This document shows, in pieces, positions 26,110 to 35,938 of a DNA stretch of 64,000 nt; positions within the stretch are counted from its first letter, which is position 1; every line of letters starts with the position of its first letter. The stretch is from Halomonas stenophila (lineage in GTDB: Bacteria; Pseudomonadota; Gammaproteobacteria; Pseudomonadales; Halomonadaceae). Position numbers and translations under genes: made by a program. The stretch covers positions 42,269 through 106,268 of the forward strand of contig NZ_JACHXR010000013.1 in assembly GCF_014192275.1 (NCBI RefSeq). Reading direction: 5' to 3'. The notes below the pieces were generated by a model. That model was not told where the DNA came from and did no database searches. It saw only the letters and a list, made by a program, of their open reading frames with translations.

Positions 26110-26874
26110 TCACTGGGTCAGTTCGTGGTCGAAGGCATCGGGCGCGAGCGTCTCGATGCGCTCCCCCAGTCTATCGAGAAAGGCCGCCGCCGGTGCGCCG
26201 TTCACCGCCCGGTGGTCGAAGGTCAGCGACAGCCCGATCACCTCGGCGAAGCGCACGCCGCCATCGTCGTCCGGCACGGCGCGCCACTGGGTGCCGCCGA
26301 TGCCGAGGATGGCCACCTGGGGCACATTGAGGATGGGGGTGAAGTGGTGCACCCGGGAGCGCCCCAGGTTGGACACCGTGAAGGTGGCGCCGGTCAGCTC
26401 GCGCACGCCGAGCTTGCCGGCGCCGGCCTTGTCCACCAGCTCGCGGCGCGCCCCGGGCAGCTCGCCCAGGGCGATGGCCTGGGCGTCGAACAGCGCCGGC
26501 GCCACCAGCAGGTCGTCGGGCAGCGGCACGGCGAGTCCCAGGTGCACCCCGGGGTGCTGGGTGATGCGGTTGTCCTCCAGGGTCGCGTTCAGCGCCGGGA
26601 ACTCGCCAAGCGTCTGCACCACCAGGCGCAGCAGCACGTCCTGCACCGAGGGCGCCGGCACCTCGGTGGTCCGGCAATGGGCGCGCAGGGCCTGCACGGC
26701 ACCGAGCTCGGCGCCGGCATGGTGGGTCAGTTGGGCCGACGATTGCAGGCTCTCGCGCATCCGGGTGGCGATCATGCCGCGCATCCCGCGCAACGGGATC
26801 TCGCGGGGCTCCTGCAGCGCTCCCAGTCCAGCCGCCCCCTCGGGGGCGGCGATCGTCGGAGTGTCGAGTGGCAT
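26110..26874 (-). CDS. 2-oxoacid/acetoin dehydrogenase E2 acyltransferase core lacking a lipoyl domain
   Basis: 254 residues comprising only the CAT-like catalytic domain of dihydrolipoyl acyltransferases. IPLRGMRGMIATRMRESLQSSAQLTHHAGAEL opens it. GATFTVSNLGRSRVHHFTPILNVPQVAILGIG is the family core. LSLTFDHRAVNGAPAAAFLDRL holds the catalytic His-Asp region (DHR-x-V-x-G-A). Normal E2 proteins carry one to three N-terminal lipoyl domains and a peripheral subunit-binding domain; both are missing, and the lipoyl domain is the separate gene immediately upstream at 26886-27122. GAGGAGG lies six bases before the ATG at 26874. Confidence 0.88.
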   Translation of the reverse strand: MPLDTPTIAAPEGAAGLGALQEPREIPLRGMRGMIATRMRESLQSSAQLTHHAGAELGAVQALRAHCRTTEVPAPSVQDVLLRLVVQTLGEFPALNATLEDNRITQHPGVHLGLAVPLPDDLLVAPALFDAQAIALGELPGARRELVDKAGAGKLGVRELTGATFTVSNLGRSRVHHFTPILNVPQVAILGIGGTQWRAVPDDDGGVRFAEVIGLSLTFDHRAVNGAPAAAFLDRLGERIETLAPDAFDHELTQ

Positions 26875-26885
26875 GGCAGGCCTCC

Positions 26886-27122
26886 TCAGGCTTCCAGGCT
26901 GGCGATGGGGGTGCCCTTGGCGACCACCTCGTCTTCCTGCTTGGCGATGGTCAGCACCCCGGAGACCGGGGCCTCGATCTCGTACTGGGCCTTCTCGACC
27001 ATCACCTCGGCCACCAGGTCGCCCTGGGCGACCTCGCTGCCGTCGTCGACCAGCCAGGCGGTGATAACGCCCTCGCCGTCGCCTTCCCAGAGGTCCTCGG
27101 GTACGGTAATCGGGGTATTCAT
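26886..27122 (-). CDS. free-standing lipoyl-domain protein
   Basis: 78 residues, a single lipoyl/biotinyl hammerhead: ITVPEDLWEGDGEGVITAWLVDDGSEVAQGDLVAEVMVEKAQYEIEAPVSG, with Lys44 in the EVMVEKAQYEI turn as the lipoylation site. It acts as the swinging arm between the E1 pair, the E2 core and an E3 that is not in this operon. GAGGAGA precedes the ATG at 27122. It lies between E1 beta (15 bases upstream) and the E2 core (12 bases downstream). Confidence 0.88.
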   Translation of the reverse strand: MNTPITVPEDLWEGDGEGVITAWLVDDGSEVAQGDLVAEVMVEKAQYEIEAPVSGVLTIAKQEDEVVAKGTPIASLEA

Positions 27123-27136
27123 GGGTCTCTCCTCGG

Positions 27137-28162
<1,026 letters not shown>

Positions 28163-28174
28163 GATCGGTTCTCC

Positions 28175-29161
28175 TCAAACGAAGACGGCGTCGAGCGCCG
28201 CCTCGGCGGGCAGGAAGTCGCTGTCCTGGGCGAAGCGGATCGCCGCCTCGACGCGCTCGTGGGCCTCGTCGACCAGGCCGGCGTCGGCGGCCGCGTCGAG
28301 CAGCCCGGCCTCGAGCAGCGCCCGGCGGTAGCGCGGGATGGGGTCACGGGCCTCGAGGCCGGCCTTCTCGCCCTCGGGGCGGTAGTCCTCGCCGTCGCCC
28401 ATGAAGTGGCCGGCGAGCCGCGCGGTCTCGATCTCGATCAGGCTCGGCCCCTGCCCGTCCCGGGCCCGGGCGATGGCCTCGCCGGCCGCGGCGAAGACGC
28501 CGTCCACGTCGTTGTCGGCGACATGCATCCCCGGCATCCCATAGGCCGCCGCGCGACTGTCGTTGCGCGGTACGGCGGTGGAGGCCTGCTTGGCCACCGA
28601 GATGCCCCAGGCGTTGTCCTCGATGACGAACACCACCGGCAGCTGCCAGACGGCGGCCAGGTTCAGCGCCTCGTGGAAGGCGCCCTGGTTGGCGGCGCCC
28701 TCCCCCATAAAGGCCACTGCAACTCCCGATTTTCCTTGCATTTTCCTGGAAAGCGCCGCGCCCACCGCCGGGCCCAGGCCCTCGCCGATGATCCCCGAGC
28801 AGGAGAAGTTCACCCGCTCGTCGAACAGGTGCATGTGACCGCCGCGCCCGCCGGCGAGCCCGGTGGCCTTGCCGAAGATCTCGGCGACCATGGCGTCCAG
28901 GTCAACGCCCTTGGCCACGGCGATGTGATGCGGCCGGTGGGTCGCGGTGACGATGTCCTCGGGGCCCAGGTGGGCGCAGACGCCCGCCGCACAGGGCTCC
29001 TGGCCATTGGAGAGGTGCATCTCGCCGGGAATCGGCCCCTTGGCCATGTTGAACACCGGCGTCTTGCCTTCCATGTAGAGCGTCTCGATGCGCTCCTCGA
29101 GGTAGCGGCTGGTCACCATCTGGCGATACATCCACAGCCGTTGGTCGCGGGTCGGGTGCAT
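28175..29161 (-). CDS. acetoin/pyruvate dehydrogenase E1 component, alpha subunit
   Basis: 328 residues. The family blocks are EMHLSNGQEPCAAGVCAHLGPEDIVTATHRPHHIAVAKGVDLDAMVAEIFG, GGRGGHMHLFDERVNFSCSGIIGEGLGPAVGAAL, and the thiamine diphosphate motif beginning GEGAANQGAFHEALNLAAVWQLPVVFVIEDNAWGIS (GDG-type motif here GEG ... N). It catalyses the decarboxylating or C-C-cleaving first step with E1 beta. The start at 29161 has GGAGG seven bases upstream; 14 bases separate it from the GMC gene stop. A short A/T-rich codon run sits at 28706-28752. Confidence 0.9.
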   Translation of the reverse strand: MHPTRDQRLWMYRQMVTSRYLEERIETLYMEGKTPVFNMAKGPIPGEMHLSNGQEPCAAGVCAHLGPEDIVTATHRPHHIAVAKGVDLDAMVAEIFGKATGLAGGRGGHMHLFDERVNFSCSGIIGEGLGPAVGAALSRKMQGKSGVAVAFMGEGAANQGAFHEALNLAAVWQLPVVFVIEDNAWGISVAKQASTAVPRNDSRAAAYGMPGMHVADNDVDGVFAAAGEAIARARDGQGPSLIEIETARLAGHFMGDGEDYRPEGEKAGLEARDPIPRYRRALLEAGLLDAAADAGLVDEAHERVEAAIRFAQDSDFLPAEAALDAVFV

Positions 29162-29175
29162 GGGGAATCCTCCGC

Positions 29176-30756
29176 TCAGAGTTCGCGGCGCTGCATGCGC
29201 TCGGCGATGTGGTCGGCCTGGCGCAGCGCCAGGGCGACGATGGTCAGGGTCGGGTTCTCGGCGCCGCTCGAGGTGAACTGGCTGCCGTCGGAAACGAACA
29301 GGTTGGGGATGTCGTGGGTCTGGCCCCACTTGTTGACCACACCGTCGGCGGGCCGCGCGCTCATGCGGTTGGTGCCCACGTTGTGGCTGGTGGGGAAGTC
29401 CGGGACCTGGAAGATGCGCTCGGCGCCGGCGGCCTCGTAGCACCTGGTGGCCTGCTGCTCGCCGTGGCGGCGCAGCTTCTCGTCGTTGGGGTGATCGCCC
29501 TTGTAGACGATCGGCACCGGCAGGCCGTGCTGGTCGCGGCGAGTGTCGTGAAGCGAGATGCCGTTGCGCTCCACCGGCAGGTCCTCGCCGCAGATCCACA
29601 CCCCGGAGAGGTGGTCGTACTTGTCCAGGGCGGTGGTGATATCGCGTCCCCAGCCGGCGTGGGTGGGGTCCATGAACTTGGCGAAGAAGGGCACGCCCAG
29701 TGACATCACCTCCAGGGTGTAGCCGCCGACGAAACCCCGGGAACGATCCAGGCGTGCCTCGTCGGAGATGATCCCGGCGAAGGTGGTGCCCCGGTGCATG
29801 TTCACGGGCCCCGGCATCACGCCGAAGATGCAGCTGGTGGCGTGGGTCATGTAGTTGCGTCCCACCTGGCCGGAGGAGTTGGCCAGGCCCTCGGGGAACA
29901 GCGACGAGTGGGAGTTGAGCAGCAGCCGCGGCGACTCGATGGAGTTGCCGGCCACGCATACCGCCCGGGCGCGCTGGCGATGCCGATTGCCGTCGCCGTC
30001 GACATAGACCACCGCCGTGGCGCGCCCCTGGTCATCGTGCTCGATCGTCAGCGCCATGGAACGCGGGCGCACCTCGCAGTGGCCGGTGGCCTCGGCGCGG
30101 GGGATGTCGGTGTACATGGTCGACCACTTGGCCCCGAAACGGCAGCCCTGCATGCAGAAGCCGGCCTGCATGCACTGGCCACGCTCGTCGTAGGGCTCGG
30201 TGTTGATGGCCATCGGCCCGGCGCGCAGCTGGGTGTAGCCGACGCGCTCGGCGCCGGCGGCCAGCACCTTGAAGTTGTTGTTCCACTGGTGATAAGGCAT
30301 GCCGGTGGAGTCGCCGGTCACCCCCATGTGGCGCTCGGCACGCACGTAGTAGGGCTCGAGCTCCTCATAGGAGAGCGGCCAGTCCAGCAGGTTGGCACCC
30401 TGGATGTCGCCGACCTCGCTGTGCAGCCGGAACTCATGGGGCTGGAAGCGCAGCGAGACGCCGGCCCAGTGGATAGTGCTGCCGCCCACCCCCTTGACGA
30501 TCCAGGCCGGCAGGACCGGGAAGGTCTCGGTGAGCTGGCGGGGCCCGGCGGTGATGCGCTCATCGAGCCAGGAGATCTTCTTGAACATCTCCCATTCATC
30601 GTTCTCGATGTCGTTCATCCGGTAGCGCTTGCCGGCCTCCAGCACCACGCTCTTGATGCCCTTCCTGGCGAGCGCGTGGGCCAGGGTGCCGCCGCCGGCA
30701 CCGGAGCCGATGATCACCACCACGCCGTCGTCGTCATGGGCGAAACGGGTTGTCAT
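29176..30756 (-). CDS. GMC family FAD-dependent dehydrogenase, large subunit
   Basis: 526 residues. The Rossmann FAD motif is VVVIIGSGAGGGTLAHALARKGIKSVVLEAG (about 12-42). The C-terminal active-site region is SHNVGTNRMS and ...IPNLFVSDGSQFTSSGAENPTLTIVALALRQADHIAERM, with the His/Asn pair of GMC dehydrogenases. FCMQGCRFGAKWSTMYTDIPRAEATG resembles the cysteine segment of bacterial gluconate/sorbitol/glucose dehydrogenase large subunits. It has no signal peptide of its own and probably rides out on the Tat signal of its small subunit (30802). The substrate is an alcohol, diol or sugar derivative. No cytochrome c subunit is encoded nearby. Confidence 0.9.
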   Translation of the reverse strand: MTTRFAHDDDGVVVIIGSGAGGGTLAHALARKGIKSVVLEAGKRYRMNDIENDEWEMFKKISWLDERITAGPRQLTETFPVLPAWIVKGVGGSTIHWAGVSLRFQPHEFRLHSEVGDIQGANLLDWPLSYEELEPYYVRAERHMGVTGDSTGMPYHQWNNNFKVLAAGAERVGYTQLRAGPMAINTEPYDERGQCMQAGFCMQGCRFGAKWSTMYTDIPRAEATGHCEVRPRSMALTIEHDDQGRATAVVYVDGDGNRHRQRARAVCVAGNSIESPRLLLNSHSSLFPEGLANSSGQVGRNYMTHATSCIFGVMPGPVNMHRGTTFAGIISDEARLDRSRGFVGGYTLEVMSLGVPFFAKFMDPTHAGWGRDITTALDKYDHLSGVWICGEDLPVERNGISLHDTRRDQHGLPVPIVYKGDHPNDEKLRRHGEQQATRCYEAAGAERIFQVPDFPTSHNVGTNRMSARPADGVVNKWGQTHDIPNLFVSDGSQFTSSGAENPTLTIVALALRQADHIAERMQRREL

Positions 30757-30801
30757 GGCGTGTCTCCTCGTTGTCGTTGTGCTTGTCGGTGGCCGGCGCC
30801 C

Positions 30802-31320
30802 TTACAGCCAGTCGATCACCAGGTCGTTGAAGCCGCGGTGCAGGTAGCCGCCCTGCTGCCAGGACGCCCCCTCGTAGCCGAAATGCGGCTGCCACAGCTC
30901 CGGGTTGTCGTAGAGCCCCACCACCAGGGTGTTGCGAACCGTCTGGAAGAAGTCGCCGTCCTCGATCTCGCGCAGCAGCGCCACCCGGTCGTCCTCGCGC
31001 TCGAGGTCGCCGTAGCGCCTGCCATGGGCCTGGCGGGCGCGGCGGTCGAGGTCGGCCAGTCCGTCGGCAATCAGCGCCCGGTCGCTCTCCAGCAGCGGCT
31101 CGAGGGGCGTCAGGTAGTAGCGGTCGGCGATGGCCTCATGGGGGTAGATATCGCGGCCCATGCGCAGCAGGCCGGCGGCCAGGTCGGGCTCGGCCAGGGC
31201 CCAGCGCGGCCACAGGCCACCGGCGCCGAGGGCCAGGCCGCCGGCGAGCAGCGCGCCCTGCCCGGAGAGGCTGAGGAAGCGACGCCGGCTGAGCAGCGCC
31301 GTCTTGGGAGATGGGGTCAT
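30802..31320 (-). CDS. gluconate 2-dehydrogenase subunit 3 family protein (Tat small subunit)
   Basis: 172 residues. A twin-arginine signal (LSRRRFLSLSGQGALLAGGLALGAGG) leads into the subunit-3 domain: LLRMGRDIYPHEAIADRYYLTPLEPL, then DDRVALLREIEDGDFFQTVRNTLVVGLYDNPELWQPHFGYEGAS. This subunit escorts the folded FAD large subunit across the membrane. It is the first gene of the operon. AGGAG lies seven bases before the ATG at 31320, and the sigma-54 promoter at 31395-31409 points into it. Confidence 0.9.
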   Translation of the reverse strand: MTPSPKTALLSRRRFLSLSGQGALLAGGLALGAGGLWPRWALAEPDLAAGLLRMGRDIYPHEAIADRYYLTPLEPLLESDRALIADGLADLDRRARQAHGRRYGDLEREDDRVALLREIEDGDFFQTVRNTLVVGLYDNPELWQPHFGYEGASWQQGGYLHRGFNDLVIDWL

Positions 31321-31394
31321 GGAATGGCTCCTGTTGTTGTGCGATGCACTTGTGGTCAGCCAGGGCGGCCACCCGGCCGCACACTCCTGCCCAG

Positions 31395-31409
31395 GCAGCT
31401 TTCGTGCCA
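31395..31409 (-). promoter_or_regulatory. sigma-54 (-24/-12) promoter of the GMC/E1/E2 operon
   Basis: On the minus strand this reads TGGCACGAAAGCTGC, matching the consensus TGGCACG-N4-TTGC at all but one position, with correct GG-to-GC spacing. Transcription would start near 31383 and leave a leader of about 60 bases before the small-subunit gene. The divergent neighbour is a sigma-54-dependent activator. Confidence 0.8.
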
Positions 31410-31519
31410 GAACGTGACAAACAATCACCAAGCAATTGTTGTTAAAGGAAAATAATCGCAACCGGGGAGCGAAAAGGAGAGACGTGGGAGGCGCGTGGAA
31501 CGCCGAGGATTACACTGAA

Positions 31520-31561
31520 CGTGACACCGGCGTTTACAGGCGCGTGACAGCGCTGTTTACA
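31520..31561. promoter_or_regulatory. tandem 19-base repeats, probable upstream activator sites
   Basis: Two direct copies of CGTGACA-N5-GTTTACA occupy 31520-31538 and 31543-31561, a 23-base period. Each is a rough dyad (GTGACA against TGTTTAC), and the second has a perfect ACAGCGCTGT centre (31547-31556). They lie about 110-150 bases upstream of the sigma-54 promoter, the usual distance for enhancer-type sites. A further CGTGACA is at 31413. Confidence 0.7.
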
Positions 31562-31674
31562 CCTGTAACGGGGGCGACCAAGGTCGCATCTTCCCGGGCG
31601 TGGCGGGGTCGTACCTTGGAGAGCAGGACAACGACAACATATGACACGCCGGACCACCGGCGGAGGCCATGACC

Positions 31675-33675
<2,001 letters not shown>

Positions 33676-33678
<3 letters not shown>

Positions 33679-33711
33679 CACCGCCCGGGGACACGTCCCC
33701 GGGCAGTGTCA
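33676..33711. terminator. long hairpin between the activator and the hemoglobin gene
   Basis: TGACAC at 33676 pairs with GTGTCA ending at 33711, and inside it GCCCGGGGAC pairs with GTCCCCGGGC, giving a long GC stem. The activator's TGA stop is the first arm. The next gene is convergent (33741, leftward), so the hairpin may end transcription from both sides. There is no T-tract. Confidence 0.55.
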
Positions 33712-33740
33712 TGAAAGCTGGATCGGCCAGTCTCTCCGAT

Positions 33741-34118
33741 TCAGACGTACATGATTTCCCCTTTCAGCGAATAGGCAATGCCGAGCACTTCCAGGCGCGT
33801 TTGCGGGTCGATGCCGTGACGATCGAGGACATCCAGGATATCGTCAACGGCAGCCATGTATTCCGCCTCATTGATGTTCATGCCGCGGTGCGCCTCGGGC
33901 ATGCTCCGCCCGCGATACTCTTGGGGCCCGCCGCTGCCGGAGGACAGGAAGTCGCGCAGGTGGCCCTTCACCTCTTCCAGATGCGCCGGGTCCTCTCGAT
34001 AGGGCAGAAAACGTGCCTGGATCCGCGGGTTCTGCATATGGGTCTCCACGATATCCTCGACCAGGGCAGCTATGCCGCGCTCGCCACCCAGACGTTCGTA
34101 GAGGGTTGCAGTAGTCAT
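33741..34118 (-). CDS. group 1 truncated hemoglobin
   Basis: 125 residues, the usual length. TLYERLGGERGIAALVEDIVETHMQNPRI is the N-terminal helix pair, and EYRGRSMPEAHRGMNINEAEYMAAVDDILDVLDRHGI holds proximal His77. HLRDFLSSGSGG fits the E-helix region. Such proteins bind oxygen or nitric oxide in the cytoplasm. GGGAGG lies before the ATG at 34118. It is monocistronic, convergent with the activator. Confidence 0.92.
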   Translation of the reverse strand: MTTATLYERLGGERGIAALVEDIVETHMQNPRIQARFLPYREDPAHLEEVKGHLRDFLSSGSGGPQEYRGRSMPEAHRGMNINEAEYMAAVDDILDVLDRHGIDPQTRLEVLGIAYSLKGEIMYV

Positions 34119-34250
34119 CTCATACCTCCCGAGCCGGCCATGTTACCGACCCTTGCCGCTGGTGAGGGACGGTTCGCGACACCGTCCGGAATGGACCGGT
34201 CGGATCAGGCTGGGTCAACCCCCGCGCCTCCTTTCGCCCCGACCAACGAC

Positions 34251-34823
34251 TCATCGGATCGCAGCGAAATAGAAGTCGAGCATGGTCCCGAGCGGACCGG
34301 GATCGCGGCGCAAACGACTGCGCAGGGCGGCGCCCTCCCAGCAATCCACCAGGAGGTCCGCCATCTGCCGCGGGTCCTTCTCCGGCGGCAGCTCACCCCG
34401 CTGCCGGGCCTCTTCCAGGCAACCAGCGATCCGTATGGCGATAGCGGTGAAGCAGGACTCGATCTTGCGCCGGAACGTCTCGCTGACCCCGGACAGTTCC
34501 TGGCCGACCCCGCCGAGCAGGCAGCCCAAGTAGCCTTCCTGGCGATACTTTTCCTGCGACAACTCGAAGAACAGACGCACCCGCTCCAGGGGCGGCAGGG
34601 ACGTATTGCCCAGGGAGTGATCCAGTCCCCGGTGAACTTCCGCCATGTAACGGTCGATGACCTGGAGGGTGAAGTCCTCCTTGCTGCGGAAGTGGTGATA
34701 GAAAGACCCCTTCGGCGTCCCCGTCGCCTCCAACAGCGCCTGGATTCCCAGGTCGTTGTAACCGCGTACCAGCAACATGCTGAGCCCCGAGTCGAGTAGC
34801 CGCTCCTTCGTCACATGCGTCAT
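34251..34823 (-). CDS. TetR family regulator (NemR/AcuR-like)
   Basis: 190 residues. The N-terminal helix-turn-helix is TKERLLDSGLSMLLVRGYNDLGIQALLEATGTPKGSFYHHFRSKEDF, close to the NemR/AcuR group, with a helical ligand-binding domain after it. The start at 34823 has AAGGA six to seven bases upstream. An operator-like dyad lies 14 bases upstream (34837-34850), so autorepression is likely. NemR-type repressors respond to electrophiles and usually control a reductase; no nemA-like gene is adjacent. Confidence 0.9.
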   Translation of the reverse strand: MTHVTKERLLDSGLSMLLVRGYNDLGIQALLEATGTPKGSFYHHFRSKEDFTLQVIDRYMAEVHRGLDHSLGNTSLPPLERVRLFFELSQEKYRQEGYLGCLLGGVGQELSGVSETFRRKIESCFTAIAIRIAGCLEEARQRGELPPEKDPRQMADLLVDCWEGAALRSRLRRDPGPLGTMLDFYFAAIR

Positions 34824-34836
34824 CACACATCCTTCC

Positions 34837-34850
34837 AGACCGACCGGTCT
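34837..34850. promoter_or_regulatory. NemR-like operator of the TetR gene
   Basis: AGACC-GACC-GGTCT is a perfect five-base inverted repeat with a four-base centre, matching the A-GACC...GGTC-T form of NemR-type boxes. It sits directly in front of the TetR start codon. Confidence 0.6.
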
Positions 34851-35052
34851 ATTGGTAAGTATTGAACACCAGCGGCCATCGTCAAATTCAGTATGCTTCG
34901 CTTTGCAGCCAGAGGCTCGAATGCGACTCCGCTTGGCGCATATCGACACCTTGTGCCTTAAGCAAGTGCCATACAGACCAGAGCCCGGTGGCTGGATCGG
35001 CTCCGGCAACCAGCCACCGACCATTCCGCAACAGCTTGATATTCGGCCATGT

Positions 35053-35685
35053 TTATGGGGATTCCACAGGGTCAGATCGACGCGGGACCGTATTGCCGGT
35101 CTCCGCCCTGGCGATGGGGCGCCCCACGCTGAGCGCCTCGCGCAGCGACTCGGGCAGCTCACGATAGGCCGCATCCGGCTCGGCGCCCAGGCCATCCAGG
35201 ATGCGCGTGAAGAAGGCTCGCGCCGCGGCCACGGCGACGATGTCGAAGATCTCGTCGTCGGCCAGTCCCTGGCCGCGCAGGCCCTCGATGTCCTCGGCGG
35301 TCACCGCCGGGGCCTCGCAGGCGACCTTGCGGGCGAAGGCCATCATCGCGCGTTCCGCGTCGCTCAGGGAGCCCGCCTCGCCGGCCACCAGGTCACGAAC
35401 GCCGTCCATGCCCAGCAGCTCGCCCAGCGCCCGGGCATGGGCCAGGGCGCAGTAGCTGTTGCCCAGGGCCTGGGCGGCGGCCAGCGTGACCAGTTCGAAG
35501 CGGCGCGGCGCGACATGTCGCCGGATGGTCGCCAGCAGGCTCGCCCAGCTCGCCATCACGTCGGGACGGTGGCTGAACACCCGGGCATAGTTGGGCAGGT
35601 AGCCGAAGTGCGCCTGCTGGCGCTGGTACATCGCCAGCACCTCGCCCTCGGCCACTTCCGGGGCGATCGTCTCGATATAGCTCAT
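35053..35685 (-). CDS. AhpD-like/carboxymuconolactone decarboxylase family protein
   Basis: 210 residues of the peroxidase-related AhpD/CMD helical family. YLPNYARVFSHRPDVMASWASLLATIRRHVAPRRFELVTLAAAQALGNSYCALAHARAL contains the core. The active-site motif is SYCALAHA, with one Cys and the His but without the first Cys of the CxxC pair of true AhpD, so disulfide-based peroxidase activity is doubtful. AAARAFFTRILDGLGAEPDAAYRELP is the usual second half. It reads leftward, divergent from the BTAD regulator. Confidence 0.85.
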   Translation of the reverse strand: MSYIETIAPEVAEGEVLAMYQRQQAHFGYLPNYARVFSHRPDVMASWASLLATIRRHVAPRRFELVTLAAAQALGNSYCALAHARALGELLGMDGVRDLVAGEAGSLSDAERAMMAFARKVACEAPAVTAEDIEGLRGQGLADDEIFDIVAVAAARAFFTRILDGLGAEPDAAYRELPESLREALSVGRPIARAETGNTVPRRSDPVESP

Positions 35686-35889
35686 GACCGGTTCTCCTGG
35701 ATGTCGGGGGCCGGGCCGCCAGGCGGTCCCGGACCGGCCCGGGGAGGCGAGTCCCCGGGAGACGTGGCACTCGATGCCAGCAGCATCGCCCCGCGACGAG
35801 GAAGAAGGCGTGGAAGCCAGCGTGGTATTTTGCGCGGACCGGCGTCATCCCCCCCGACGAAACCCGAGGGGTGGCGAGGCGCGCCGGAC

Positions 35890-35895
35890 TATACT
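35890..35895 (+). promoter_or_regulatory. candidate -10 element for the BTAD regulator gene
   Basis: TATACT at 35890-35895 is a near-perfect -10 hexamer in GC-rich surroundings; the -35 is not clear. Transcription from here would begin near 35902, downstream of the ATG at 35897, which supports 35939 as the translation start. Confidence 0.4.
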
Positions 35896-35938
35896 GATGG
35901 CGTCACGACTGGCACGGGCCAGCCGCCCGAGACATGTC

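Larger units (their letters stand above)
31321..31674. other. divergent control region between the operon and its activator
   Basis: The 354-base gap holds no gene. It contains the sigma-54 promoter (31395-31409), a CGTGACA half-site beside it (31413-31419), an AT-rich stretch (about 31420-31455), the 19-base direct repeats at 31520-31561 and the activator's ribosome site GGAGG (31662-31666). Confidence 0.75.

Noticed and set aside
35684..35938. An N-terminal extension of the BTAD regulator
   Set aside because: The extra residues do not match the family start, and the -10-like TATACT at 35890 would place transcription after the upstream ATGs.
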